A DNA stretch of 64,000 bases from Spisula solida (GCA_947247005.1 OX365960.1:19344533-19408532), one strand, 5' to 3'. Positions 1-12,975 are shown, counted from the stretch's first letter. Made by a program: numbers and translations. The notes: generated by a model not told the origin, from the letters alone.

Positions 1-655
1 TTATAGATCTGTCGCCTAGCAGCGAGGACCAAATTGCTATTTATAGATAGGTTTACCTAGTAACGTCATCTAGCGGTGTGGACTAAATTGCTTTTAATTA
101 CCAAGTAATGTCACCAGGCAGCGAGTACCAAAGTGCTATTTATAGATCGGTTTACCCAGTAATGTCACCTAGCAGCGAGTACCAAAGTGCTATTTATAAT
201 TCGGTTGACCTGATAATGTAATCTTTCGTCGTCGAAGACCAAATTGCTATTTATAGATCGGTTTACTTAGTAATGTCACCTAGCAGCAAGGATCAAATTG
301 CTATTTATAGTACAGTTTACTAGTGCATTGTAATGTCATCTAGCGTCGAAGACCAAATTGCTATTTATTGTTCGGTTTACATAGTAATGCCATCTAGCGA
401 TGTGGACCAGATTGCTATTTATAGTTCGGTTGACCTAGTAATGTCATCTATCGTCGCCGCGAAGACCAAAGTGCTATTTATAGATCGGTTTACCTAGCAA
501 TGACATCTAGTGGAGAGGAAATTGCCATTTTTAGCGCGGTTTACATATGCATGACAATGCCACTTAGCGACAAGGACAAACTTTCTATTTATAGTTCGGT
601 TCATATAGAAATGCTATCTAGCGGCGAGGACTAAATTGTTATTTAATTATAGATA
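1..655. repeat. Satellite-like tandem array, unit about 54-60 bp
   Basis: Imperfect tandem copies of a unit containing CTATTTATAGATCGGTTTAC, then AGTAATGTCACCTAGC and GACCAAATTG. The start motif recurs near 38, 138, 192, 246, 300, 361, 414 and 473, with weaker copies to about 655. Units differ by substitutions and by indels of a few bases. The array runs off the left edge, so its full length is unknown. No coding potential. Confidence 0.9.
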
Positions 656-833
656 GGTCAATCCAGAATTAACAATTCACATCCGTAGTGGAACCGAATA
701 CGGTACGATGTTTTAAAATAACAAAATAAGTCGACTTTGTCATTTGAATAATAAAAACTGTTTAACACAACCGCCTGTTTTAAACAACTATGGCATTGGC
801 TGGTTTAGACATGTTAGGATGTTCACACTACGA

Positions 834-1067
834 GGATTGTCCGGAAAGTTTTGAGACTGTGTTTATATGTCACAAAGTATCATACACAATTCAATAACTA
901 GCATACATATGTGAATATAAACTTTTCATGAGTCTTCTATTAGAAACTTTAATTTTGTTAGATTATATACTCCATATTTGATTGATTTGTACGCTAGTAA
1001 AATGTCAAATGTATACCGTCGGTGGTTTGATTTATATGAATGCACTCTCAAAACTTTCCGGACATCC
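834..1067. mobile_element. MITE with imperfect terminal inverted repeats
   Basis: The left end (834-857, GGATTGTCCGGAAAGTTTTG) is repeated in inverse orientation at 1046-1067 (CAAAACTTTCCGGACATCC), with about 22 of 24 positions matching. The interior is AT-rich and has no transposase. A non-autonomous DNA transposon is the simplest reading. No clear target-site duplication was found, so the outer limits are approximate and the superfamily is unassigned. Confidence 0.7.
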
Positions 1068-2990
1068 CTTGTGACACATGTTATCTAAGTAATTAGTGAT
1101 TTTGTTACAACGACACAATTTTTGTTTATTTTATGTAATATTGATGTTGTGCTGATCTCTACCCTACTGTTTGATAATTATGTATTTCTTACAATTCTTG
1201 CATGTTTGCCGCTGCCGTGTTTTCCGTATGCTGCTGTTTGGAAATATTTGCTTTTTCAAAAAACGAGGGTAGAGCAGTACCAAAAGAACTCAAATTACGA
1301 AAAATATTGTGCTTGGTGTTATTAATTTATTTGGCTTCATTCTATTTTTCGCTGTGCATGGTTTACGTACGATTTTGGTTTGAATTAACATTTGTGGTGA
1401 CATATTTGAAATTCGAGTGTTTTTGTGACCAATCTGAGTTTTGAGTTCTTCTCCAAAACAAATTGTGTTTCTTTACAACGAATGTAATGATTTTAAAGAG
1501 TTTAACTAACAGTGTTTTAAAAAACTGTTTTTGGTAACAACGAATGCTTCAAGACTAAACAAAAACATACCAATTTGATTGGTTAATATTTTTAGGTCGG
1601 TATTTTTTACATTTTCTTAGACACTTTTAAACTGTTAGATGTTTACTTTCTTCATTTTTGTAATTTTAATTAGAAGTACTGCTCTTTGTCTCGTTGCAGC
1701 TAAACTGTGCCGAATTCCTTGCCTTGCATCGTGAAACCATTTGATCATGTGACCATGTCTTGGAAATCATCATCCGGAAGTACGTCATTATGCGCGCGCA
1801 CATGTAGAGAAAAGATGGAGACGAGAGTGAAATACAGTCATCATTTGAGCGTTCGATACCCTTTTGAGAGAAAGAGAGAGACGTCCATGACATTTTCACC
1901 TGGATTATGTTTGATTGCGTGTTGTGTGCAATTTGTTTTCATTTTTGTTCAAAGTGTATTCTTTATGTCAAAAAAAGCTCAATTATTATTTTAAATAGAA
2001 TTTTGGTAGTGAAGAGGCTAAGCGTTTGGCTTGCTTCTGTGTATTATAATAGTACGTACATGCTTAAGTATTCAAATTCATTTGGATTAACAAACACGAC
2101 TCTATGGTACGAAATACCGATGGTGACTTATCTATTTATACCCTAATATAGGCCCCTGTGACGTCATAAACAATGACGCCATAAACGTGATAGATCTTTA
2201 AATATGGTTAACAAGATTTTTTAATTTATTTGAAACATTGAAGGATGAAATGTTGAAGTTATTATTTGCAGACGAGAAAAATGTTGCATTTTTGCACTAT
2301 GGAATTGTTCCGAAGGGCGTCACAATCAGTGTTCCGTAGTTGTCTTTCAAAAATCCAGTTTAACGTTGAATTCATTATTTACATTCTGATACATTCTTTC
2401 ATTCTGATTCCGTACCAATTTTTCTAAAGTTTCATCATTACAAATGTTGCCATTGACTTCAAAACATTTGAATACGTTAATATTGAATCTTAACGGATCG
2501 TCATCTAAATTCATGATCTTCTAGACCTAATGGATTATACTCGTATATGAACTGTTATTTAATACTCAGTTATCGCCCTTTCTTCGTCCATTGAACGTGG
2601 ATTGTAACATTTTTTCGCGACCTTTATTTTTACAATTTTACATAATATTGAATGTTCAAAGGATCGTCATTTAACGTCATGTTGCTATACATGTACCTGT
2701 ATGCCTAATCAAATATGTACATGTAATAATAATGTTCTTTAACTATCAATTCTCACCCTCGTTTGACTAAAGTGTAACATTATTCCGCGACCTTGTAACG
2801 GCGCAGAATTAAGTTATGCAGTAAATCGAAACATAATTAAATCAGCATGATTAAAGTTGCAACTGAATTTTAGTTTAATATAAAGCAGTAGAATAGTACT
2901 TATCATACGTTATTTTACGACTTCAAAGTGGCAACTTGTTTGACAACATGAGGCAATATTTATTTTAAATATACGCTCGGAGAACTTCAC
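1068..2990. other. No recognisable feature
   Basis: AT-rich DNA. Short open frames on both strands (up to 95 codons) lack coding character and mostly overlap each other. No tRNA-like, TIR or tandem structure was seen. Confidence 0.6.
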
Positions 2991-2994
2991 ATAC

Positions 2995-3462
2995 AATCAC
3001 ATAGGCACGCGAACACATACACGTAAGCAAAGAAGCACATGCACGTGAAAAAAACCAAGCAAATTAACGCGAGCATGCCACAACATGCACGTCAGCACGT
3101 TACAATATGTACGAGAGCACGTCATCACATGTACGTGAACATATCACCACATGCACGTCAGCATGTTACCACATACACGAGAGCGCGCATCCACATGCAT
3201 GTAAGCACGACACCATATGCACGTGAAAACGTCATCACATGCACGTGAGCACGTCATTACGTGTTCGTGAGAACGTCACCACATGTCCGTGAGCACGTTA
3301 TCACATACACGTGATCACGTCACCACATATCCGTGTGCACGTTACCACATACATGTGATCACGACACCACATGTCCGTAAGCACGTTACCACATACACGT
3401 GAGCACGTCGCCACATGTACGTGAGCACGTCACCACATACACGTGAGCACGCGTTTTGATAA
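2995..3462. repeat. Minisatellite, about 24-bp unit rich in CACGTG/ACGTGA
   Basis: About 20 imperfect copies of a pattern like CACATACACGTGAGCACGTC, itself two related 12-mers (CACATGCACGTG and AGCACGTCACCA). Copies are most regular between 3240 and 3450. Short open frames across it only reflect the repeat being free of stops. The many ACGTG cores would look like E-box sites, but the array is low-complexity. Confidence 0.9.
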
Positions 3463-4393
3463 GGGTGAACACGCTAACACAATTATGTGTTCGAACGATT
3501 ACCTTTGTGAGCTTACTAAAATAATTTGAAACACGAAAATTAATTCCCATACGAGCCATATACTTCACAATAGACTAAAGATTGAAATGTATATTCGTTA
3601 TTTTTCGTAAATTCATAACTACATGAGAACGTTAATATTTTATTAATCATGTGAGGTCCTGTTTATACATACATATATATAAATATATATTTGTGTTATA
3701 AACACTAAGTATAAACAAAGAAAGAATATACCTCATAATTAAAAAACATGTACAAATGTATATATAAAATTAATAATTTATAATCACTATTTATTCACAA
3801 TATTATATATATCTATTTCACATATTAATAGAATTTACTTAAGTGCAATATCAGAACATTTCTATTTCACCAAGTTATTGTTCCTGAATATATCAAATCA
3901 TTCTGTTCTATCATTGAAGCCGGCAGGAATGTCGGTGTCCTATGAGGGTAGGAACTTGGCGCTTCGCACAAAGAGGGCGCTTTATATGTGATGAACTTTT
4001 AATTTGCACATCACGGTAGCGGGATGTCTTATCAATTCCAGCCAGTCAGATTGTTGTATTTATTGTTTTCTCATTATAATACTCTGCATGGACATTTTAT
4101 GATTTTTCTCGTTTTAAATGCAATGACGTGTGTTTTGAATCCATTTTCATAATATAGACACAATGACTCAACTGTTTTTCGTTACCGGAAGCGGAAGTGA
4201 GTTCGCGTAAGAATCACACTAACGTCTGAATTACAATTGAGTCAATGTATTCTATGTTTTTAACTGCCTAGCAGCTCTTTAACCTGTGTGATATTGATAT
4301 TAATGAATAACACGTTTATATATACAATATTTGTATAGCATTATGTGTGTGTAAATAAAAGCATTATTTATTATCATCAAAATAAACATTTAG
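3463..4393. other. No recognisable feature
   Basis: Very AT-rich, with TATATA runs at 3660-3830. No gene, tRNA-like region or inverted repeat was recognised. Confidence 0.6.
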
Positions 4394-4645
4394 AGTTCTT
4401 ACTGTTCCGGAAATGTCCGAACATCGCCGTACATGGTTCTTATTGTTACGGAAATGTCCGAGCATCGCCGTACATGGTTCTTATTGTTACGGAAATGTCC
4501 GAGGATCATCTTAGAGAGTTTTTCTTGTTCCGGAAATGTTCGAGCATCGCCGTACATGGTTCTTATTGTTACGGAAATATCCGAGGATCACCATACAGTA
4601 AGAGTAAGTATTTGTCCAGAAATGTCCGAGGGTCAACAACAATTT
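4394..4645. repeat. Minisatellite, 41-bp unit, about 6 copies
   Basis: Successive 41-bp units begin GTTCTTATTGTTACGGAAAT and continue GTCCGAGCATCGCCGTACATG. The first four or five are clear and the last two diverged. A 117-codon open frame here is simply the repeat read through. Confidence 0.92.
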
Positions 4646-4659
4646 TTAGACCAAATGAC

Positions 4660-4760
4660 GTCCGCCTCGATAGCATAGTGGTAAAGCAGCCGTTTTGAGT
4701 GCGGGATGCATGAAGATCTTTCCATCGCTGCTTAATACCAAAAACGAGAAATTAGCTCCT
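4660..4760 (+). mobile_element. Degenerate tRNA-headed SINE fragment
   Basis: GATAGCATAGTGGTAAAGC matches a pol III A box in a tRNA-like context, followed by a stretch the size of an anticodon arm. The B box is not clear. Related heads occur at 32,794 and 39,652, which supports a dispersed SINE family rather than a tRNA gene. Confidence 0.5.
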
Positions 4761-7700
4761 GTGTTTCAATAGCATGATGCTCAACATAAATCAAAGCACT
4801 GAGAGTGCTGATGGGAGGCGATCTGGTTGCTGCTACTAAAGCTTAAACCGACTTTACACGTTTAATGTTTGTTTTCTTACTGCCGATCTTGTCTTGAATG
4901 TCAAAATAGGCATATGTGACTATATAGGCATGTTGGGTATCTAAATAATTGTTAAAAGGTGCATATTAATTTATATGTAATACGTGTATTGAATGCGTAT
5001 ATGAAAAATTGCTTTAAAGTAATACTACGCGCCTACTTATCAGATTCTACAATACCGTCTTGTAATCACTTCCCTCACAGCGTGAGACAGTCTAAAGAAA
5101 GCGGCTAGCTAGTATAGCGACACCATATGATTGCATAACAGTACTTTGCAGACCGTATACGATTCATTGATAAAACCATCACTTGATCGTAGTCTGAAGT
5201 TTCTAAAAATAGCTATATACAGCCGGGACATTTGATGAACATGTCATTTTCATATTATGAAACAAGTACGGTATCGGCCGGTGTAGTGATTTTTTTGCAA
5301 AAATATCGATTTAACGAACAGTTTCACAATAATTGTTGATCTTAGAATAAACAAATGTTGCTGATTGGCTTAAATCAGTTAAAAATTTTGGAGAAACATA
5401 TGTAGCAGTATTGGGATTGTTGACAGTTTCTGGAACTACTTGAATGCGGATTCACATAGCAGCCTAAAGGCGGTTAATTTTGTATTAAGAAATGGGCAAC
5501 GGTAGTAATGAGAGGCTTAAACGCCTCCCAAAAAGGACAAACTGACTTCTCTTCTCTTAAACGCTCGTGGCGATGGATGATATCGTGAATTAGATTTTCC
5601 AGGGTCATTGATATGATTTCTAAGAACATGTTTCACAAAAGTCCTACAATAAAACCGTAAAAAACTAGCAAAAACTTGTTAAAAATTGCACTAGATGCTC
5701 AGCATAGTTAGTTCCAGCCAATTGCTGGTCCGTCCGGTACAATGTTGAGTTCCAAAAGTAGAAAACACCATAAGATGGAAAAAAACATATTCTGTGTCCA
5801 GTTGGTATGTTTACAAAATAACGAATTGTAAAGCACTATTCATAGTCTAAGGGAAGCAACTCTTGCAAAATTATTTGGCAAACTATATCGACAGATATAA
5901 TACCTTTCTTTCGTCAATTATTGGTAATTTGTGAAAAACATCGCAATTCCTTGTATTTACTGGATGATCGGAAAAAGGTTTGGGAGAGATAATTGGACTG
6001 TAAGAGGAAAAAAATAAAAATATAGAAAAAGGTTACTCAAGGGAGGTAAATGCTATGAAAATAAGCAGCTCTTACTTGAATAATCTTTTCATGACCAAAC
6101 GGTTCACTGAAAGGCTTTGAAAACGCAACATGTACAGAGTATGGACACTTAATGGACGCTTAATAACTGTGTAAATAATATCAAAAGGCAGCATATGATA
6201 ATATCAAGCAAGTGTCACATCACGAGATTGGTCTTTAAAAGGGACTGGCACTGACATAGTTTATGAACAAATGTCTTTGAAGAAAAAACAACGCAAGTTG
6301 AATATCTTGCTTAGCCAACATGATTGTGAAGTGAGGTTATAATTTAGCTGGTCACTTGCTTTGAAGACAAAGTTCGTGTGTACTTATGTGTACTTATTAC
6401 GGAGCCAGAAAAAGAGAAAAAATAATATTAAAAGCTGGAATTAGGGTTGAAGAACGCACTCGACGGCTAATTCCTAAAGGGTTGCCTCCCCTCGATTATA
6501 AAGAACAAGTAGTAGTATTTGGAGATAATTGTCAACGAGTTCTACCTGGGTTACTGTATATAGCAATCAGAATTATTTTGAATTTACGAGTTCCGAGTTT
6601 CTATGTGGGAAACCGCCTGTTTTAGTTCGTCGATCTTTCGAAAATTCCGATTAACATTAGGCACCAACCATTCCAGTCCTCCTACGTATTTCGTTTCTTT
6701 GTCAAATATTGATAAATTTTAAGAATCTGAAGTCTTGAAATTGTAAGTGTACGCGTAGTTGTAATACTATTTCTGTTTTGGGATACCAACTTTGAGTCCA
6801 CCCTCCCACTAATGGCTCCCATTCAAATTAACTCAAAAGATACATAACATCATTTGAGGAGAGTTTGAGCTCAGTTTGAGATACTTCGGAAGATCGAGTC
6901 CTGAGGCAGACACATGCGGGTTTTTAATAGATAGTCAGAACATGTTGTTGTCGAGCAAACCATTCATATGTCTCATGAAGGGAGATAACATACTTATCGG
7001 TATGAATACACTTTTACCAGAGTAGTTTCCCTTTACATATATTTGAATAACGTGTCAAAGAAGTGAAAACCCATTCGCGTTCACCAGTGTAAATTTCACC
7101 CGAATCATTGACTTATAATGGAGAGAGTTTTGATTGTAGTTGTCTGCGAACCTGACTAATCACCGACTTATGTGGATAGAGAATGTCATGTACAATTCTT
7201 TCACATCAAATGACACACTTCTCCACATGCGAAGTACATATACATTACTAGAATGTCATGGAAGAACATACTACGCCCGACCGAGTATTTAAACCCGGAT
7301 CGCTCGGCAAGGGTGGCAAACGTTGTGTGCACAATTCACAGCCCTTACTGGACAGGCAAAGGTTTAAACACAGTTACAACGTATTCGGTTCAAATGACGA
7401 ATCAGACTATCCATTTCCCAATAGCATCGACGTGTAGAGCGTTCACTTCGAGGGCGATAATCAATCCCAGGCCGCAACATACCAAAGTCGTTAGAAATGG
7501 TACTGATTATCTTCCTTAAGTTCCAAGTAACTACTAGTTCGTCTGGTGCCAGACAGTGTGACTGGCATATTCTAAAATAATATCTAAGGCAATATCATTT
7601 TCTCGTGAGCTGTTATTTTGTGCGAATTTGTGCAATACATTTTTGTATTTACACGAATTTACTTGAAAGTTGGAAAATCGAAATACAGACAAGTAAATGT

Positions 7701-8677
7701 TCACCGTTTTGCGAAATGTGCACAATTATTACGCTGTCATCAAATGGCGACGATTCAGACACAACACCCGTTATTATTCACAAACATTATTGCAGAACAT
7801 CTAAGAGAAAACAATCATGCAATTGACCGTACGTCCGATGTTTTGGTAATAAAACCATTGGAAATAATTGGACAATACCATGTTTGCATCACCCTAAGGA
7901 TTCGCTAGATAACCTTCAACAAACACATTAGACAAAAGCAAACTGACGAAGCGTTCTCTAGACTCTGTCCTAGCGTCTGATCAACTGATCTTAAGACAGA
8001 TGTTTTACTTGAAAATAAAGATTTTGGTTGACCAATGAAAAAATATAATTGTGTTTGTAAAACCATTGGAGAAACTGCACATGCTTGCTTAAACCAATGG
8101 ATTAAATTGTAGATGTTCGTCAAGTAATTTTCTTCCAAAAACATAAGGCATTGCAATCTTTGATCTGTAGAAATACAAGACGCATTTTTCTGTATCAGTG
8201 TAGACATACCACTTGGTAAGTGAAGTAAATTTTTGCTAAGAACGCAAGTTAAAATCTGTCAACAAAAAGTTTTTTTTGACATTTTGACCGATTTTGAGCG
8301 TCGATGATGTCTTGGTAAACTTGTAAAAAATATAATTTTTTTAACTATAATTATGTTGATAGATTTTTACTTGCGATCTTAGCTAGAAATTACGTCACAT
8401 ACCACGTGGTATTTCCACACTGTTTATATAAATATCAGCAAGGTTGACCAACTCAAGAAATAGAAATAGCACTCGAGACGTTTCGTTGTAATCGCATACA
8501 CGTTTGTAGATCCATAATCTTGAAAATCGCAGTTGGTTACATATGACAGACAAGTAACTTCCGGTTTGGCGCATACCACGTGCTGCGTCGTCGGCCAATC
8601 AAAGAGAACGAATTGTTCATGAGTGAGGTATAATAATTTTGCATAATTCTTGTCAAATGACGCCATTTTTCTTGAAG
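4761..8677. other. No recognisable exon; presumed intron or 5' flank of the coiled-coil gene
   Basis: No open frame here has heptad character or good splice sites that join in phase to the exon at 8678. Frames such as 6386-6625 and 7253-7519 look random. A stretch near 6,840-6,900 weakly resembles the right end of the MITE at 19,984-20,237. If the exon at 8678 is preceded by others, they lie before this stretch or are too short to see. Confidence 0.5.
8399..8412. promoter_or_regulatory. Perfect 14-bp palindrome with CACGTG E-box
   Basis: ATACCACGTGGTAT is a perfect palindrome centred on a canonical E-box, about 270 bases upstream of the first recognised exon. A second ATACCACGTG lies at about 8574. 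Binding by bHLH factors is possible but is inference. Confidence 0.35.
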
Positions 8678-8827
8678 GTAAACTTGGCGTTGATTGGAAA
8701 GCAGACGAGTCTTGAACACGAGATCTCGGAACTGAAGCGAGAGTTGTATGACGGTAAGGAACGAGAACTCGATATGAAAGATCAACTTCAGTTTGTGGAA
8801 AATAATGGAAAGAAACTACAAAAGAAG
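8678..8827 (+). CDS. Coiled-coil protein, internal exon (50 codons, phase 0 at both ends)
   Basis: This exon encodes 50 residues from VNLALIGKQT to ENNGKKLQKK. It is rich in Glu, Lys, Leu and Gln with heptad spacing, which indicates a parallel coiled coil. The acceptor follows a pyrimidine stretch (TTTTTCTTGAAG) and the donor is AAG/GTAAAA. The exon is exactly 150 bases, so it joins in frame to the exon at 10656. Across that junction the peptide reads LQFVENNGKKLQ then KKVQDLEEENDNLS, an unbroken heptad run. This resembles a block in vertebrate MTCL/SOGA proteins, which crosslink microtubules. That identity is from memory, so the coiled coil is certain but the family is tentative. The upstream ATG at 8639 lies before the acceptor and is probably not the start. 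Confidence 0.8.
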
Positions 8828-10655
8828 GTAAAAGCAGCATTATGCCATAGCTTCTGTGTATTTTTATGACGTTGAATTTCCGTTGATTTATCTTTTTACT
8901 CGACCACGAAATCAAATCCCAACGAATAAGCAACATCCCAAATAAGGAACAATGTATTCCCCTTCCATGTGATGTAATCAACGAATTTACAACACCCACT
9001 AAAAATTTTGTTTAATAAAAACAACGAAATTCAATGACCACGAAATTGAGTGATTATACAGCAACACAATCACATTATATATGATAATGTAACAAAAAAA
9101 TATGTCACTTCAAACTGAAGCCCAATTTGGCATATAGGAAGATGGTGGCGATGCTAATACAAATGTATAGGAATTAATTTATTTTGATCTAACCATGGAT
9201 TTATTCATTTATAAAGGTAAGACAACATGTAGCTTGAAGCTATAATGTTATTACAATTGTATCTATATTCATCCTTTTTTTTAGGTGGAGTGATTGTTTA
9301 TTATCCTCGTCAATAGGTGTGCCTGGGTCGAGGGCATCCATAATTACATTATTGCCCTTCTTCATTTTCTTCTAAACGAACACTGCAAAAATGTTTCTAT
9401 TAAAAGGACATTTATTTTCTTTCATTTTGCTATTAATATATTTGACCATTAAGTTATTTCCCAACTTATTAGAATGATGCATTGATAAGGAACATTGCCT
9501 TTTCTTTTCCAATCCGTTTGTCATTTGTGACCCACGATTTTTGTACCAAAATTGTCGTCATTTATTGTTCTCGCTTATACGCTTATCACATATGTTTAAA
9601 AAAAGCTCCTAATGGCTTATTTTGGCCCTGCATTTTGTCAACATATATTTACATGCATCATTTTTTAGACCGGACGTGTGAAGTTACTAGAAATATAGAA
9701 CATATGTATATAGGAACATTCACTGTTTTGAAATATTACAGGACCAAACTAAGCCATGTGTGAACCTTGTCCTTTCTTGTTGAAAGCATTCGTATTAGAC
9801 GATTTCACTTTGAGTAAATAAAAAATCATGTTATATATCTTATGTAAACTTCTATTGTATGTGAATCAATTAAAGGTTGTAATCTGCAGAAATACGATCA
9901 ACTATAAATTTTAGCAGAAAATTAATTTTGACAAAATTCAGTAATGACGGATCACGATAATGATACGATTTATCAAGTATACATCTTAAATATATTCTAA
10001 GCCCTGCTGTACACTTTTTTCAAATCCATGTTATCCTGTCTGTCATATCATTGGCAGAAACATCCGTAATTTGATCCGTAGTGATGAAAATTCTGATGAA
10101 AATTTCTCTCTCTGTCGCATTATTACATGACGAAACTAGCTTTTAAAATTTTAAATATACCGAGCATATAGCCTTTATTTGGCAGTCAGCTTTCTGCTGA
10201 AATATGGCAGGCATATATGTGTACCTCCATCCGGATTTGAACCCGGGTCGCCAGATTAGACGGCAAGCGTGCTAATCACTGAGCTACTGAGGCCAAGTAC
10301 TGCATTAGTTGTAGAAGTTTATTTATTTATTCATTGATATTTTGTGATGTCACATAGAGGGATATTTTCAATTATATTTTCATTACAATAGGGCTTTTGG
10401 ACTGGGTTGTTTTCGAAAAGCAGGTTATAGACTGGTTACCCTCCCAAAAATTTACAGTAGAAGAACTGTAGATTACTGTAATCTTGGAATAGGAACCGGA
10501 CAATACTCTGCTCTAAGAAATCAGCCAGTCGAAAAGTCGTAGATTCTTACAGTTTTAACCAATTTATTTACAAAAAGGATAACATTAGTTGTAAAAGATG
10601 CTTAGACGGGCAAAGTATATTTTTAAGTTGTATTATTGAAATTATTTTACAACAG
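8828..10655 (+). other. Intron between the two coiled-coil exons (1,828 bp)
   Basis: It begins GTAAAA and ends TTATTTTACAACAG, a good acceptor. Both flanking exons break between codons. The intron contains a minus-strand SINE (10,159-10,294) and otherwise AT-rich sequence with no exon-like segment. Confidence 0.75.
10159..10294 (-). mobile_element. tRNA-derived SINE (family A)
   Basis: On the minus strand it reads GGCCTCAGTAGCTCAGTGAT (A box), then GGCGACCCGGGTTCAAATCC (B box), then CTGCCATATTTCAGCAGAAA, and ends near GGCTATATGCTCGG. The same head, body and tail occur at 26,581-26,720 and 35,468-35,599, with split pieces near 24,242 and 24,633. The cloverleaf-like head has mismatches and a non-tRNA tail, so this is a retroposon, not a tRNA gene. 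Confidence 0.88.
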
Positions 10656-12168
10656 GTACAGGATCTCGAGGAAGAAAACGATAACCTTAGTAAACAGATT
10701 AAAAAGTTATCAATAGAACGGTCAACTGACCCCGATACCGCCGCAACAAACGACACAGATAAAAAAGAAACAAACTTTGAATTGAAGATTCAACTCGAAC
10801 TTTCTGAGAAAGAATTGTCGGTCCTGAAAAAGAACATGAGTTCCATGGATGAGGAAAATGAACTGCTACACCGCGAAATGTTTGTGCTTGAGAAGAGACT
10901 CAAAGATCAGGAAAGGCAACTCCGCATAATTCCCGAACCTACATCGCCGAAGTCCTATTATGAGGTAAAAATGAAAGATTATGAAAAAGAGGCCAATGAA
11001 TTTAGGTCAAAATTGTTGGACAAAGAAAATGAGATAGAGCGTCTATACGCTCAGGTTCAGACAATGCAGTCACAAACTACACGAGGGAAAGGTTTGCGAA
11101 AATGTCGATCACTTGATATGGAAGAGTCAGATTATAACTTAGTGGTTGACCTTCGCAGACAGGTGGAAATGTGCCATCAAGAGAATGAAGCGCTTAAAGA
11201 ACGCATTGGATATTTAAAAGAGGACAAGAGTTGTCTAATGGACGAACTGATGTCGACGAAGAGTAAGCTTAGTGAATCCGGGGATTCAGGATTGACCGGT
11301 CTGGCAGTAGCTTACGTTGAAACTGAAACTGATGATCAAATGGAATCTAAATTGGAACAACTGGAAGCGTCGAGAACGTTATTGTTACATAAAATCGAAA
11401 ACACCGTAAAGAATATTCAATCTTTAAGCGAAAGCCATTTACCAAAACATTTATTAGAGCATCTCTTGAACATTGCAAAAACATCGCACATAGACGATAT
11501 AATTGAATCACACAGCGATTCAGATTTTGATAACACGCCCTCTAGCGGGGTCGGGAAAATCAACGTGATGGAACATAGGCCAGGTAACCCATGTGTATCC
11601 AATGATTTCACTAGTTCAGAAACGCAGCTAGAAACAGGTAAATATCATTGTTCGTTGAATGATGCGGAAGTTAGTGATAGCTTGCAGACGATAAATGAGT
11701 CACGTGATTTAGACAAGCTTCTGTCAGTCATAGAGCAATACTATTCTGTGTTGGTTAAGCGTCTGAGTGAAACTAGTGCCGGAATGGATTCGGACGAAGG
11801 GAAAGTAGTTCCTATTAGCCCCGAAGGGGTCAATGGTCACATGGAGTTACCCGTGGAAGAAATAGTACGGCGGAATGAAGCGAATGCAACTAATTCTTTT
11901 GAAAATAAAATGAGTAAATTTAGTGAAAATTTAGCTAAAGAGATTATCCAATCTTTGACGTGTCCAAAAGATCGAACTCCCGAACGCGAGGAAATTGAAA
12001 GCGAAATGGAATTATCATGTGATGAAATGTGTAAAAATGACGAAATGACCGAAACGGTCAACTTAAATCAAGAAAACGTTTTGTCGTCCGAGGAACATTT
12101 GTACGAGGATAATGAGCTTTCCAGGAAGTACTACAAGGATAAAATAGCGTACCTTGACGAGGAAGTGG
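10656..12168 (+). CDS. Coiled-coil protein, large exon (504 codons plus 1 base); MTCL/SOGA-like
   Basis: The exon starts in phase 0 after TTTTACAACAG and ends at a consensus donor (GTAAGT at 12169) one base into a codon. It adds 504 residues to the 50 of the previous exon. In joined numbering, residues about 1-230 are near-continuous coiled coil (LEEENDNLSKQ, LELSEKELSVLKK, DEENELLHREM, LLDKENEIERL, LRRQVEMCHQENEALKERI) with a Pro/Ser break at IPEPTSPKS and a basic RKCRSLD site. Residues about 265-310 hold another helix. The rest is acidic and probably disordered, with short helices (DLDKLLSVIEQYYSVL) and a final KYYKDKIAYLDEEV. There are no membrane, signal or catalytic motifs. Heptad wording recalls MTCL/SOGA microtubule-crosslinking proteins; a JAKMIP-like or lineage-specific coiled-coil protein is the alternative. 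Reading past the donor meets a stop 11 codons later, so intron retention would truncate the protein. The next exon was not found. Confidence 0.88.
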
Positions 12169-12317
12169 GTAAGTTATCAATTACAATAGAACCTCAATTA
12201 TAAAACCACCTTTTACACCCCCTTTAAAGCAGGACTAATTGTTCGTGTGATTGGGTTGGTCTTCGTGTTCAGGTTAAATAGAGAGCAAGACATTAGACAT
12301 GTAACAAAAAATCTTAT

Positions 12318-12570
12318 TTTTAGTCCCCTATCGGTTTCTGACCGGAGGGGACTTTAGGTTTGCCCTCCGTCCGTCCGTCAAAAAATCTCGATCCTGACAT
12401 AACTGAAAGAGTTTCCAAGCTAGGTTTATAAAACTTGGTATGTGGATAGAGTGCAATAAGGGGATAATGTACGTCTAAAATATTTTAATTCCGACAAAAA
12501 TTGTGGTTGCTATGGAAACAGAAACATTGAAAATGGCTGCAAACCGGTAGGGGACTTCTGTATTGCTTGC
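12318..12570. repeat. Interspersed repeat with GTCC-rich segment and hairpin end
   Basis: It opens with a hairpin, GTCCCCTATCGG paired with CCGGAGGGGAC, then CTCCGTCCGTCCGTC, and closes with CCGGTAGGGGACTT, an imperfect return of the opening. Elements of this style are common in mollusc genomes. The interior has no open frame. It lies in the intron just after the large coiled-coil exon. Confidence 0.65.
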
Positions 12571-12679
12571 ATTTCTTAATGACTTGTTGATCATGAACGA
12601 GTCTTCAGTTGAGGTTTTATTTAAGGGGTTCATATATTTGTCTCAGACAATTGCAATGATATCATGGTCGAAATACGGT

Positions 12680-12975
12680 AAAACCTCAATATTAAAGAAC
12701 ACCGTTTGGAACCATTTAAAAGTGACCTCATAATGAGTTGGTCTTTATAGTGAGGTTGGACGAAAACAGTACAAATGGACATGCGAATTGTGCTCTTTTT
12801 GAGTTGGTTTTATTTTCGATTTCGTCTTATTATTGAGTTGGTCTTATTATTGGGGTGGTCGTATTATTGAGTTGGTATTATTTTGAAGTGATCTTTTCAT
12901 TGAGGAGGTCTCATTTGTGAGTTTATCTTATTATTGAGATGGTCTTATTATAGAGGTGGTCTTAATGGGAGGTGT
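12680..12975. repeat. Degenerate simple repeat, TTATTATTGAGTTGGTC type
   Basis: GAGTTGGTCTTATTATTG and variants (GAGGTGGTC, GGGGTGGTC) recur about ten times with irregular 15-17-base spacing. It is low-complexity, with no evidence of function. Confidence 0.7.

Noticed and set aside
1..655. CRISPR-like array
   Set aside because: The whole unit repeats without unique spacers and the organism is eukaryotic; it is a satellite.
4345..4698. 117-codon open frame
   Set aside because: It is the 41-bp minisatellite read in frame; the peptide is a translation of the repeat.
7905..8207. 100-codon minus-strand frame
   Set aside because: No family resemblance or conservation evidence; consistent with chance in this amount of DNA.
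8424..8999. 191-codon minus-strand open frame
   Set aside because: It lies antisense to the coiled-coil exon and its flanks, shows no domain or coding signal of its own, and is explained as a shadow of the real plus-strand exon plus chance.
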